Source: Bacteroidia bacterium (GTDB lineage Bacteria; Bacteroidota; Bacteroidia; Chitinophagales; Chitinophagaceae). From it: a stretch of 64,000 nt of DNA. How positions within the stretch are numbered: the first letter of the stretch is position 1; each line of letters starts with the position of its first letter. Location: assembly GCA_030427635.1 (NCBI GenBank), contig JAUIBA010000011.1, positions 1 through 64,000 on the forward strand. Direction: 5' to 3'. The position numbers and the translations under genes are program-made. Under the pieces are notes generated by a model that did no database searches, was not told where the DNA came from, and saw nothing but the letters and a program-made list of their open reading frames with translations. This document shows positions 7,329 to 17,700 of the stretch, piece by piece.

Positions 7329-9482
7329 ATGAAAAAAATGTTGCTAATGTTTGCTGCGGCAGTAGGTCTGTACACGGCAAAAGCTGATGAAGGCATGTGG
7401 ATACCCATGCTTATCGGCAAAAATTATGAGGAAATGCAAAGGTTGGGACTCCGCCTTAGCAAAGACGACATATACAGTATCAATCACAGCAGTCTTAAAG
7501 ATGCAATACTACAGTTTGGTGGTGGCTGCACTGCCGAAATGATATCAGGCCAGGGACTACTGCTTACCAATCACCACTGCGGCTATGATGCCATCGCTAC
7601 ACTCAGCACTGTGGACAGAAACCTGCTGGACAATGGTTTCTGGGCACATAATATGGATGAGGAATTGCCGGCTAAAGGTGTTACCGCACTATTCCTGCAG
7701 CGTATGGAAGATGTAACGGAAGAAGTGCAGGAAGCAATAGGAAAAGCAACCGGAAAAGAATACAATGAGAAGCTGGAAGAAATAGCAAAGAAAATTGAAG
7801 CACGCAGCAATAAAGGCGGTAAGCTGGTAGCTAATGTAAAATCTTACTTTAACGGCAACCAGTATCTGCTGCTTATATACAAGCGCTATACCGACGTGCG
7901 CCTCGTAGGCACACCGCCCAAATCTCTTGGCAAATTCGGCGGAGATACGGACAACTGGATGTGGCCTCGTCATACATCAGACTTTTCCATGTTCCGCGTA
8001 TATGCAGACAAAGACAACAATCCTGCACATTATAGCCCGGACAATGTTCCTTACCACCCTAAAAAATATCTGCCTGTATCTGCCAAAGGTGTGAAGGAAG
8101 GAGATTATGCAATGATTATGGGATATCCTGGCCGTACTAACAGATATGAAGTATCATACGGTGTAAACCTTGCGATCAATGATGTAAACCCTTCTATAGT
8201 TGACTGCCGCGACCTGCGTCTGAAAATAATGAAGAGCCACATGGATAAGAACAAAGCTGTATATCTGCAGCTTACGTCTTCTTATTCCCGCATAGCTAAC
8301 TACTGGAAGTATTTCATAGGACAGACAGAGCAGCTGAAGCGCCTTAATGTAGTAGCGCAGAAACAGAAAGCAGAAAAGAAATTTGTACAATGGCAGGAAG
8401 AAAGCGGACGCTCTACAGATCTGATGCCCAGCTTTGAAAAAGCATACGAAGAATACACTCCTTATGCAAAACATACAGTGTATTACTCTGAGGCATTCCG
8501 CGCTCCGGCACTTACACGCATGGCTGCCGGTCTGAAGCCATTATATGATGCCTATGGAAGACATAAAGGCAAGCTGGCAGCAGATACCCTGAAAAAATAT
8601 GTGCAAATGGCAAAACATACCTATCATGCTACGCTGAAAGATTATGAAAAGGCTACTGATAAGGAAATGTTTGCTGAAATGACACGCCTATATTACATGA
8701 ACGTACCACGCAATCAGCAACCGGCTATATACAGCGTTATCCTCCATGGAGCTTCCGGTAGCAGCAAAGCGCCATATTATACATATGCAAACACAGTATA
8801 CAGCAGCAGCTTCCTTACAGATAGCAACAAGTTCAATGCTTTCTGTAAAGCACCATCCTATAGCAAGCTGAAAAATGATGCGGCTATGAAGTACACAGTT
8901 AGTTTCATGGACAACTTCAGCAAAAATCTCCTCCCTAAAATTCAGGAATTCAATTATGAAAAGGCAGACCTGGCCCGCGAATATGTATATGAGCTGATGA
9001 AAATGAATAGGGGTAAGAAAATGTATCCTGATGCCAACTCTACTATGCGCGTAACATATGGTAAAGTGCTAAGTTACCAGCCTGTGGATGGCGTCAAATA
9101 CAAATATTACACAACGCTGGATGGTCTGATGGCAAAGTATAAACCTAACGATGAGGAATTTGACGTGCCTGCCGAACTGGCAGAACTGTATAAGGAAAAG
9201 AACTATGGTCGCTGGGCCGATGCAGATGGCACATTACACACCTGCTTCATTACTAACAATGACATAACTGGTGGTAACTCAGGTAGCCCCGTAATAAACG
9301 GACGTGGAGAGCTCATTGGTACCGCATTTGATGGTAACTGGGAAGCGATGAGCGGCGATATTGCTTTTGACAAAAAGTATAAGCGTACCATCGTTTGCGA
9401 TATCAGATATGTACTGTTTCTCATAGACAAAATGGGAAATGCCAAAAATCTGATACGTGAAATGGACGTAAGATATAACTAG
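7329..9482 (+). CDS. dpp7: S46-family dipeptidyl-peptidase, DPP7 type
   Basis: Periplasmic serine exopeptidase that removes dipeptides from peptide N-termini. The ATG at 7329 starts a signal peptide ending near TAKAD, which is why I reject the longer frame from 7287. The His motif TNHHCGYD is at about residues 80-87 and the conserved GGDTDNWMWPRHTSDF segment at about 204-219. The catalytic Ser is Ser651 in GGNSGSPV. Gly669, 18 residues after that Ser, sits where DPP7 enzymes carry Gly and DPP11 enzymes carry Arg, so hydrophobic rather than acidic P1 residues are expected. At 717 aa the length is normal. It supports peptide nutrition in asaccharolytic and proteolytic Bacteroidota. Confidence 0.92.
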   Translation: MKKMLLMFAAAVGLYTAKADEGMWIPMLIGKNYEEMQRLGLRLSKDDIYSINHSSLKDAILQFGGGCTAEMISGQGLLLTNHHCGYDAIATLSTVDRNLLDNGFWAHNMDEELPAKGVTALFLQRMEDVTEEVQEAIGKATGKEYNEKLEEIAKKIEARSNKGGKLVANVKSYFNGNQYLLLIYKRYTDVRLVGTPPKSLGKFGGDTDNWMWPRHTSDFSMFRVYADKDNNPAHYSPDNVPYHPKKYLPVSAKGVKEGDYAMIMGYPGRTNRYEVSYGVNLAINDVNPSIVDCRDLRLKIMKSHMDKNKAVYLQLTSSYSRIANYWKYFIGQTEQLKRLNVVAQKQKAEKKFVQWQEESGRSTDLMPSFEKAYEEYTPYAKHTVYYSEAFRAPALTRMAAGLKPLYDAYGRHKGKLAADTLKKYVQMAKHTYHATLKDYEKATDKEMFAEMTRLYYMNVPRNQQPAIYSVILHGASGSSKAPYYTYANTVYSSSFLTDSNKFNAFCKAPSYSKLKNDAAMKYTVSFMDNFSKNLLPKIQEFNYEKADLAREYVYELMKMNRGKKMYPDANSTMRVTYGKVLSYQPVDGVKYKYYTTLDGLMAKYKPNDEEFDVPAELAELYKEKNYGRWADADGTLHTCFITNNDITGGNSGSPVINGRGELIGTAFDGNWEAMSGDIAFDKKYKRTIVCDIRYVLFLIDKMGNAKNLIREMDVRYN

Positions 9483-9499
9483 CAGAAACCAGTTTCCGC

Positions 9500-9544
9500 A
9501 TTCATAAGAAAGGTGCCGTGATCAGCGGCACCTTTCTTATGAAT
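9500..9544. terminator. Strong hairpin terminator between convergent genes
   Basis: Arms 9500-9518 and 9526-9544 are perfectly complementary over 19 bp around a 7-nt loop. It lies between the convergent dpp7 and TauE/SafE genes and can act in both directions. Confidence 0.85.
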
Positions 9545-9597
9545 ATTAATTACCTGCTTCACTCGTAGTAACCGCAGTAATAACAGGTATGTATTAA

Positions 9598-10332
9598 CTA
9601 ACTGAACTGCTTATACAATGTCACTACCCCCGTAAGCAGTACAAGGAGGAGTGTAAGCGTACGAAAACGCTCTTCAGAAACATGCTCCAGTATCTTTTTC
9701 CCGGTATATGACCCAAGAATGCTAACTACAAGCAGAATGGGTATCAAATACATATCGTCAGTATGTATATAGCCATTGGTATAATACACTACACTCCGGC
9801 TCATATCTATACCCATGTCTATAATAGCCGATGTAGCAATAAAAGTTTTTACAGGAAGCCTGAAAGCAGCCAGTACTATACCCCTCACGGCCCCGCCTGT
9901 ACCCAGTAAGCCTGCAAGAAAGCCAGATAACACGCCACCACCTGCAGCTACAGATGTCACTGGTTTCAGGCTCAGATTTCTGAATACAAGCATTACAACA
10001 CTAAGCAGAACGAGAAAGACAGCCAGCGCAGTTTCCAGTATAGAGGATGCTACATATTTACTGAGCAATGCCCCGGCAATAACCCCCAGAATAGCAGGAA
10101 TACCCATACTGAATATGAGCTTCTTATCCACTCCCTGGCGGAAGAGAGCTATCTTGGACATATTACTGGACAAATGATACACTGCCGTAATTCCCAGTAC
10201 TGACTGAAAGTCGAAGAAATAACCGGCAAGCGGTACAAAAAACAAAGATGAACCAAAGCCACCAACCGTACCCAGTATCTCAGCTACAATAGCTGCCAGC
10301 GCAAAGTATATGGTCGTTTCCAGCTTATACAG
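9598..10332 (-). CDS. TauE/SafE-family sulfite/anion permease, non-canonical start
   Basis: Membrane protein of the TauE/SafE (DUF81) family, which exports sulfite, sulfoacetate or related anions. Helices and the second conserved repeat (GFLAGLLGTGGAV) are visible. The first repeat (AEILGTVGGFGSSLFFVPL) is encoded upstream of the TTG at 10245. A protein starting there would lose the first helix and half of that motif. Between the in-frame TGA near 10380 and 10245 there is no ATG or GTG; the best-placed codon is CTG at 10332 (reading LYKLETTIYFALAAIVAEI), 17 nt after carA stops. Either a rare start codon is used or a base change has destroyed the normal start. Function is inferred from the family. 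Confidence 0.7.
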   Translation of the reverse strand: MYKLETTIYFALAAIVAEILGTVGGFGSSLFFVPLAGYFFDFQSVLGITAVYHLSSNMSKIALFRQGVDKKLIFSMGIPAILGVIAGALLSKYVASSILETALAVFLVLLSVVMLVFRNLSLKPVTSVAAGGGVLSGFLAGLLGTGGAVRGIVLAAFRLPVKTFIATSAIIDMGIDMSRSVVYYTNGYIHTDDMYLIPILLVVSILGSYTGKKILEHVSEERFRTLTLLLVLLTGVVTLYKQFS

Positions 10333-10349
10333 GTTCTGTTTATGTACGT

Positions 10350-11459
10350 TTACATATGCTCTTTTACCAGCTTCAGGAAGTCATCAAAAAGGTATCGTGA
10401 ATCATGTGGGCCCGGAGTAGCTTCAGGATGGTACTGAACAGAAAAAGCAGGTTTGCTTTTCAGCCTGATACCTTCTATGGATTTATCATTCAGGTTTACG
10501 TGAGTTATCTCTACATCCTCGCAGTTTCTCACAGCTTCGGGGTTCACACCAAATCCATGATTCTGAGTAGTGATTTCAGACCTGCCTGTGACGAGATTCT
10601 TTACAGGATGATTCAGCCCGCGGTGACCGTGGTGCATCTTAAAAGTAGAGATACCATTGGCTAGAGCCAGTAGCTGATGACCAAGACAAATACCAAAGGT
10701 AGGCTTGCCACTTGCCAGTATTTCTTTTACCGAGTCAACGGCATACCCCATTGATGCAGGATCACCAGGTCCATTTGACAGAAAATATCCGTGAGGAGCA
10801 AACTCCTGCAGCGTATTAAAGTCAGTTTTTGCAGGGAATACTTTAAGATATGCCCCCCTGTCTGCCATGCATTTCAGGATGTTTTTCTTTACTCCGAAAT
10901 CCAGAACCGCAATGCGCATTTCGGCTGAGCTGTCGCCCACTGTATATGGCTCTTTGGTAGATATCTGAGAAGACAGCTCCAGCCCTGCCATATCAGGCAC
11001 ATTTACCAGCGCCTGCTTCAGAGAAGCCTCATCTGCATGCTCTGTTGATATAACACAGTTCATGGCACCTTTGCTACGTATATGCTGTACCAAAGCACGG
11101 GTATCCACGTCATATATAGCTACTATATTGTTATTGACAAGGTAATTCTCCAGGCTATCATCAGCTATCATACGGGAATAGCGGTGAGATACATTTTTGC
11201 ATATCAATGCGCTGATTTTCACTGAGTCACTTTCCACATCATCAGCCTTTACACCGTAGTTTCCGGTATATGCATTGTTCATTATCAGTACCTGTCCGGT
11301 ATAAGAAGGATCTGTAAACACCTCCTGATACCCTGTCATACCAGTATTGAAGCATATTTCACCGCCTGCAGTGCCTTTTGCACCAAACGATTTCCCTTCG
11401 AAACATGTACCGTCCTGCAGCATCAGCCATGCAGGTGTAGAATTGACTATTGCACCCAT
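10350..11459 (-). CDS. carA: Carbamoyl-phosphate synthase small subunit
   Basis: Glutaminase subunit that hydrolyses glutamine and channels ammonia to CarB for carbamoyl phosphate, feeding pyrimidine and arginine synthesis. The N-terminal CPSase_sn domain begins WLMLQDGTCFEGKSFG. The class I glutamine amidotransferase domain has the nucleophile elbow FGICLGHQLLALA with the catalytic Cys, and the C-terminal QYHPEATPGP supplies the His and Glu. At 369 aa it is full length. CarB is not in the window, so the subunits are encoded apart. It lies just upstream of the TauE/SafE gene on the same strand. Confidence 0.96.
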   Translation of the reverse strand: MGAIVNSTPAWLMLQDGTCFEGKSFGAKGTAGGEICFNTGMTGYQEVFTDPSYTGQVLIMNNAYTGNYGVKADDVESDSVKISALICKNVSHRYSRMIADDSLENYLVNNNIVAIYDVDTRALVQHIRSKGAMNCVISTEHADEASLKQALVNVPDMAGLELSSQISTKEPYTVGDSSAEMRIAVLDFGVKKNILKCMADRGAYLKVFPAKTDFNTLQEFAPHGYFLSNGPGDPASMGYAVDSVKEILASGKPTFGICLGHQLLALANGISTFKMHHGHRGLNHPVKNLVTGRSEITTQNHGFGVNPEAVRNCEDVEITHVNLNDKSIEGIRLKSKPAFSVQYHPEATPGPHDSRYLFDDFLKLVKEHM

Positions 11460-11476
11460 TGAAAAAACAAATTGTG

Positions 11477-11484
11477 CAAAGGTA
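11477..11484 (-). promoter_or_regulatory. -7 element of carA
   Basis: The minus strand reads TACCTTTG, a full match to TAnnTTTG, 17 nt before the carA ATG. No clear TTG is seen 19-23 bp upstream. Confidence 0.55.
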
Positions 11485-11546
11485 ACGCTAAAAAGGGAAC
11501 CTTTTTGCTCCCTGATGCTTCATTTTTCACAACCTGAATAAAATCT

Positions 11547-12929
11547 CTATATCACGCCCCATGTCACATGACTATCCTTTAGTATGCGCTCCAGTTCCCG
11601 CTCTCTTTTCTGTATCTGCAGGCGCATGGGCGATATGGCCCAGCGGGAGCGCAGCCGGGACAGGCGGTCAGAAGGTGGCAGGAATATCAACCGGCTTATC
11701 CATGTGAGCGGAGCAAAAGAACGCAGAATAGCCGAAGTTTTTACAAAGTATATTACGGTAGCGCTATCGCACCGCTCCAGCAGTTCTCTTAGCTGGGCAG
11801 CATCGGTAAAGGAAGAAATACACAATACAGCTCCTGTTTTAGGGTTAAAATACTGTATCAGGTCTTTATCGCGGTGCCAGCTGCTGTTTGTAATGATACG
11901 GGCAGTTTTTTCATCTTCAGGCACTTCGCCAGGATTTATCTGCTGGTCAGCAACAAAGCGTACATCCCACTCTTTTTTCCCCAGCGTATCATATACCGTC
12001 CATACACAGTTTTTATAATAGTTAAGCATCTCTCTCAGGTAGCCTTCCTGTAGCCACTGCTGCTTAACTGCAGCATGAAATGATGCATAGAAATACAAAT
12101 GAGATGCATAGGGTTCATATAATTCAGGAATGCGCACTACCAGCTCCCGGTTACGGGCATATACCTTCCACACAATGCGCCGCACATCATCCCCACTCTC
12201 GAAATCCTTGTAATTCAGATACTCACCCTCTACCCTTCTGAGCTGCTCTATGCGCACATCCATATTCTCAGTTTTCTTAGGGTACACCTCGGCATCTTTC
12301 TCCCCCATAAGTACCGGCGGGCGATAGAAGTGACCTGTCACCGGCTGGGCCACTGCCAGTGAGAATATGTGCAGCATATCCTGAAAGTATATGAAACCAC
12401 CTTTCAGGTCATACTCCTTCACATCAGGAAGATAAAGACGGTTTTTGCCACTTATACCGGTCCGGAATACACTTCTGGGTTTTCTCCTGTTGGTCATAAG
12501 TGCAAAATGATCAGTCATGACATTATCGTCATAGTAAAGACGCCCTTTTACAAACCCAAGCAATGGCCTGAAAACCCCTTCAAGGTGTGCAGTGAGAAAT
12601 AGCCGGCTTCGCTTACCCCGCCGTGTCTCAGTAGAAAACTCCACATTCATTACGGTTCCTTTCATGCCACGCAGCCAGGTATAGTAAAAATAGCTTGCCA
12701 GTGTGCTGAACATAGAAACCAGCACCAATGCTACTACAAACCAAAACGCCAGCTTACCCATAAGGATGATAAACGGCATAAACGGGGATGGGTAATCACC
12801 TTTGGGTGGTGGCTGATAGAGCAGTCTTAATGATAGCCATGCAGCGAGAGCACACAAAAGTGTGTTCAATGTGAAAGGGAAGTACTGCCACATGTAATAT
12901 ATACGCCACCTGAGTTGCTTACGAGTCAT
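11547..12929 (-). CDS. DUF58 domain-containing membrane protein
   Basis: 460-residue protein with two N-terminal membrane helices (about residues 15-35 and 55-80), followed by a cytosolic or periplasmic part. It contains the DUF58 signature, here RRVEGEYLNYKDFESGDD followed by RRIVWKVYARNRELVVRI, which corresponds to the family's REYxxGD..R.I.W..sAR pattern. In most genomes DUF58 proteins sit in operons with a MoxR ATPase and VWA-domain proteins. None of these is adjacent, so this is an orphan member and its role is unknown. Confidence 0.8.
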   Translation of the reverse strand: MTRKQLRWRIYYMWQYFPFTLNTLLCALAAWLSLRLLYQPPPKGDYPSPFMPFIILMGKLAFWFVVALVLVSMFSTLASYFYYTWLRGMKGTVMNVEFSTETRRGKRSRLFLTAHLEGVFRPLLGFVKGRLYYDDNVMTDHFALMTNRRKPRSVFRTGISGKNRLYLPDVKEYDLKGGFIYFQDMLHIFSLAVAQPVTGHFYRPPVLMGEKDAEVYPKKTENMDVRIEQLRRVEGEYLNYKDFESGDDVRRIVWKVYARNRELVVRIPELYEPYASHLYFYASFHAAVKQQWLQEGYLREMLNYYKNCVWTVYDTLGKKEWDVRFVADQQINPGEVPEDEKTARIITNSSWHRDKDLIQYFNPKTGAVLCISSFTDAAQLRELLERCDSATVIYFVKTSAILRSFAPLTWISRLIFLPPSDRLSRLRSRWAISPMRLQIQKRERELERILKDSHVTWGVI

Positions 12930-13060
12930 AACGGCCAGATGCGTGAAAGTATGAAAACAAGGCTGTAAAAGTTGTTAATTTTAGGCAGTCCACAGACAGT
13001 ATTGTGTAGCCCTCCCTGCCATCACAGATGACATCCATATCTGCCCTTATGAAACGGGGG

Positions 13061-13609
13061 CTATTCAGCAGTTTGTTTCTTCTCTGGCTCATAACATAGC
13101 TGTACCAGACCTGTAGCATAACTGCTACAGTTAATGAGCTTCAGCCTGATGTCAGCCCCCCCTTCCCGAAAAAGTCTGATGCCCCCACCAATGAAACAAG
13201 GAATAACCGAAATCACATACCTGTCAATCAGTTTTTCCTTCATCAGTGCATGAACCAGCTCTGCGCCCCCGTCAATAAATATATCTTTTCCCTGTTCCTT
13301 TTTTAATGTGGCAATCAGTTCTGATATCCCACTATTCCAGAAAGTGACATTTTCATCATTTCCTGCACGGCTCTTAGTCCATACATAGCACTGCCGGCCT
13401 TTATGCGGAAACGCTACACCAAAAGACAAGACTTTATCATAAGTACGACGCCCCATTATCACGGTATCTACACCTGCCACAAACTCATTATAACCATAAT
13501 CTTCTCCTGGCTGTTCTACCATGCTCAGCCAGTCAAGATTACCATCTTCCCTGGCTATGTATCCGTCTGCACTCATTGCTATGTACAGCACTACATTTCT
13601 GTTATTCAT
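13061..13609 (-). CDS. Dihydrofolate-reductase-fold protein (RibD C-terminal family)
   Basis: 182-residue cytoplasmic oxidoreductase-like protein. I chose the ATG at 13609 because MNNRNVVLYIAMSADGYIA is the conserved N-terminal strand of the family; the frame extends upstream without family similarity. Other landmarks are GNLDWLS, the dinucleotide-contact motif VIMGRRTYD, and DIFIDGGAELVHALM followed by VIPCFIGGGIRLF. These YyaP/YwjB-like proteins share the NADPH-binding DHFR fold, but true substrates are mostly unknown. Confidence 0.85.
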   Translation of the reverse strand: MNNRNVVLYIAMSADGYIAREDGNLDWLSMVEQPGEDYGYNEFVAGVDTVIMGRRTYDKVLSFGVAFPHKGRQCYVWTKSRAGNDENVTFWNSGISELIATLKKEQGKDIFIDGGAELVHALMKEKLIDRYVISVIPCFIGGGIRLFREGGADIRLKLINCSSYATGLVQLCYEPEKKQTAE

Positions 13610-13759
13610 ACTGAATGGATATTTACTACTGCAATTTAGTTCAATGAATCTGGCACCCGAAAAAGCACATATCCACATGATGTGATAAAAAAACGGTGAA
13701 GCTTGTTTCCTGACTTATTTATTTTGTATCATATTTCGCTCATCCGTCACCACAGTACC

Positions 13760-14662
13760 ATGAAGTTGCATGTCATTCTTTCCATTCCGCTATTAATATG
13801 TTCAGGTGCCGTCAGTGCACAACATACCTTCAAGGCAGGATGGAAAACATACAATACAGGCACCATTATTCACGAGTATTCCTACAAATGTGACTATACA
13901 GATACCGTGCGCCTTTATGCCACAGACAGTATGCATACTTACATCGCTGCCGACAGTGCTGTGGTACTTACAGAAGCGGTACGCGGGTACGACAAAAATG
14001 TGTATAAAACCATATACTACTTCAACCCCGGCAGACAACTGATAAAACAGGAAGACTATAAAAACGATAATCTCCTGGAGCGTAATGAATGGCGGTATGA
14101 CGACAAAAAGCGAAAGGCATCTCATATACGCAGCAGCAGCACCAATGGCAATACCTATAAGAAACTGTTTACTTACACTACAGAAAAAAGCTCCGGCGAA
14201 TCTGTAGAACAGGAATGTGCATACTTCAACGGAAAAGTAGAATTCTATACTAAAAAGTACTACGACAAAAAGAACGTCATGTACAAAGAGGTACGCCTCA
14301 ACGACAACAATAAAGACGTTGTTCATGTAGAGAACTTCACCTACGGAGAGAATGGAAAAGTGAAACAGCGTTCTGTTTACTTTCCCCAGTTCAAAGTCAC
14401 AAAAACCTTTGATGAGCCTGCGGGGATGATTCCTGCAAAGTGTTTCGGACTCAGGCCTATGGGCTCTATTGATAAAGGGCCTTCGGCCCGTATCCCCTTC
14501 ATACTACGGGTAATGGCAAAACATAAAGTGATGCTGCAGGATACCTCATGCAAGGATTATGAATACACATTCTCCAACAATACCAACTGCTTTATTACAA
14601 TCTCTTCAGGCAAAGAACCCGGTACACGTATGGTGCGGTACAGACTGAAAGAGAAAGTTTGA
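13760..14662 (+). CDS. Exported protein of unknown function
   Basis: 300 aa. The ATG at 13760 starts a signal peptide (MKLHVILSIPLLICSGAVSA) with a likely cleavage before QHTFKAG. The mature protein is rich in Tyr and Lys with short repeated strands of the type YNPGRQLIKQEDYKND and YGENGKVKQRSVYFP, reminiscent of the antiparallel strand repeats of MORN- or YD-like secreted proteins. No catalytic motif is seen. It converges on the NRPS gene with a 50-bp gap. I do not recognise the family. Confidence 0.65.
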   Translation: MKLHVILSIPLLICSGAVSAQHTFKAGWKTYNTGTIIHEYSYKCDYTDTVRLYATDSMHTYIAADSAVVLTEAVRGYDKNVYKTIYYFNPGRQLIKQEDYKNDNLLERNEWRYDDKKRKASHIRSSSTNGNTYKKLFTYTTEKSSGESVEQECAYFNGKVEFYTKKYYDKKNVMYKEVRLNDNNKDVVHVENFTYGENGKVKQRSVYFPQFKVTKTFDEPAGMIPAKCFGLRPMGSIDKGPSARIPFILRVMAKHKVMLQDTSCKDYEYTFSNNTNCFITISSGKEPGTRMVRYRLKEKV

Positions 14663-14712
14663 TAGCAGCCCACACAAGGTTGAAGCATAACTGATGCCAT
14701 ACCCGCAGCTGG

Positions 14713-17700
14713 TTATGCTGGGCGCACAGGACTACCTATCCAGTCTGTTTCGTCCTGCAGATTTTCACCTTTCATTACCAGAGAGAGTGCTTCTACATTT
14801 ACGTCATCGCCTGTCTCACTATCATAGAGTATGATACTGCGTGCACCTATACTGCAGCGCTGTCCTATTTTTATTTTACCCACCTTCATCACTCTGTCTT
14901 CAAACAGATGTGTCTGCGGGCCACAATCTTCATTGAAGGCAGTATCATCCCCTATCTCCACCATATCATACTCCGTAATATCCGTAGTATTCATCCATAC
15001 TCTTCGCCCTATTTTCACCCCGAAAAGCCTCAACGCAGCAGGCAGCCACGGGGTTCCTTTCATAAAGTCCAGCAGAAATGGTACCGCCAGTGATTCGTAA
15101 GTACTGGTTATTGCCTCGCTCAGCCATACCCGCAGCGTCCACATAGGTTGCTGCTCTGGTTTATACCGGCCTACACACAGCCATTTCAGTATTACAGTTA
15201 CCAGCAGGGCCGGCACCCCCATAAAGAAAAGGTAGTAGAAGGGCAATTCCATAGCTACACGCCACCACGGCTTATCTACTACCAGATTATCAGAATAGGC
15301 AATAAACAGAATACTACAGATGAGGATGGTAGTTTCCGGTAATATTATACGGATAAATTCAACAAGACTTCGTGCCAGCAACCTGGCTGGCGTAGGCCGT
15401 AATGTCTGTGTAGCGGCAAAGGTGCGGCTTTCCTGCCTACGTGGCAATGGAATAGCCGGAGAGCCAAACCAGTCCCTTGCATCAGTACCGGCTATCTGCT
15501 CACCCGATGGTGGAGTGGAAAGTACACCTATCAGCATACGCTCCGGCAACTTGTATCCCTGGGGAATGAGCGCACTGTTGCCTACAAAGCTGTTATCCCC
15601 TATCACCGTATGTTCCAGTATCAGCTGTTGCCCGCGTACATCGGCCTCGCCCAGTGTCACAGCATCTGCTACAAAGGCATCACTGCCTATCTCCAGCAGG
15701 GGGTGTGTTACACTGCTGGCTGTGGATATCTCGGTATTGCTACCCACCTTTGCTCCCAAAGCTCTGAACAGTAATGACACATACACCGTAGCATACATGG
15801 GGTGCATCACGATAAGGGAAAGTGACATGAGCTGGTCGGCAAACCACTTCCTTACGTAAAACAAGCTATAAATAGGGAATTTGCCTGGCTTTATACCCCA
15901 CTGCAGCACACGCGACAATAAGACGGTAGTAAGTGTAAATAGTATAATGTAGCTCAGTGCAAGAGAGGGCGTTACGGTAAGGTAACTGAAGTCATAATCT
16001 GAAGTAGAGTTATCCAGATTATGAATAATGATGATAGTTGGTAGCAGTGGCAGCAGTACTACAACAGGGAACACCAGCAGACATAAAAGGAATATACCTG
16101 AAAATGCACGCCTGCGGCCAGCCGATACCGGCAATGGCTGCGGCAACTCCTCAGGCAGTTTCTTTTCCTTCAGCACTGCGGGGCTACCCTGCCACACTTC
16201 ACCTTCTTTTATGGTTTTACCCGCTGGCAGATAACTAAGGTCCTGCAATTCGCCCCACGCCTCAATAGTAGTATCACCCGCTATTACGGCACAGCTACCT
16301 ATATATGCATGGTCACCCAGATGTATCCTGCGCAGCTTCAGCATCCCATTCTCCACCCATGCATTGTTCAGCACCGCACCTGAGCTGATACTGACATCAC
16401 TACCTATAGTCACTAAATCTTCTGCACCTATAGTAAGCGCAGCCAGTTGTGCATCCTTTGCCACTTTTACACCCAGCCTACGCAGGTGCCCCCCATATAG
16501 TGGCGTACCATTCAGGAACTGGGAAGGAAGCAGGCGCTGCATGGTTTTTACAAACCACCATCTGAAATAATAGCTACCCCATAGCGGATAATCACCTTCC
16601 TTCATACGCCCTATCACCAGCCATTTTATCACTATACTGCATAAGGCAAAAAATGGAGGGATGAAAAGGAACAGACATAATGCAGTACCTATTGCATATG
16701 GTATATTATTGGAATCTTCTTTTACTATATAGTAGCCCAGATAGGGAAAGAATATCTGTACGGCAAACAGACCATACATGAGTAGCAGAGATATGGTCTG
16801 CGCTGCCCAGCAGGTATAAAAGCGTAATGGAGGTATGGTATTAAACACCTTTTTCGCCTTGATGCCGGCTACGGGCTTCGAAGCCCAGTGCGCAGCTACA
16901 TTGCTCAGCGGCCTGTGCAGATACAGATCTTTCAGTGATGCCTGAGGCAGGGCAGCATCCTTACGCAGCCGGGATACAACTGCCGCAGCCAGCAGCGAAT
17001 GACCACCAAGGTCTGTAAAGAAATCCTGCTCAGGAGTAATAGTCCTGTTAGGGAAAAACTGTTTTAATACATCTATGAGCCTATCCTCTACCGGAGCATC
17101 TATGTCTATTACCTCATCGGTAATAGGGGTCATATTCTCCAGCAGCATAGCAGGCACCGGCAGCGCCTTCCGGTTTATCTTACCGCTTGGCAGCCTGGGC
17201 ATCTCCGGAAGCTGCACTATTACTGCAGGCACCATATAGGCAGGCAGTACTTTTGCCAGTTCCTCTCTGATACTCTGCTGATTCATGCGCACCGGGTCGT
17301 CACACACCACATATGCTGCCAGATGGTCCTGACCATTTATATCTTTCTTTACAGCCACCGCCGCCGCTGTAATGTCTGTAAGACTGCTCAGCTGGTTTTC
17401 TATCTCCCCCAGTTCTATACGATACCCTCTCAGCTTTACCTGGTCGTCAAACCGCCCCTGAAAGTCTATGCTGCCATCCTCATTTATTACGGCAGCATCA
17501 CCCGTACGGTATATTCTGCCCCCCGGCAGCTCATGTAGCGATTCCGGTTTCTGTACAAACTTTTCACTGGTCAGCTCCGGGCGGTTTATATAGCCGTTAC
17601 TCAGTCCCGGGCCTGCTATTACCAGTTCCCCCCTTTCGCCAAAAGGCAACGGATGAAGTTTTTCATCCACCACAGCCAGTGCATAGTTAGGCAATGGTAT

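Noticed and set aside
12919-13119. 66-codon minus-strand frame between the DUF58 and DHFR-fold genes
   Set aside because: It overlaps the ends of both neighbours and shows no coding character.
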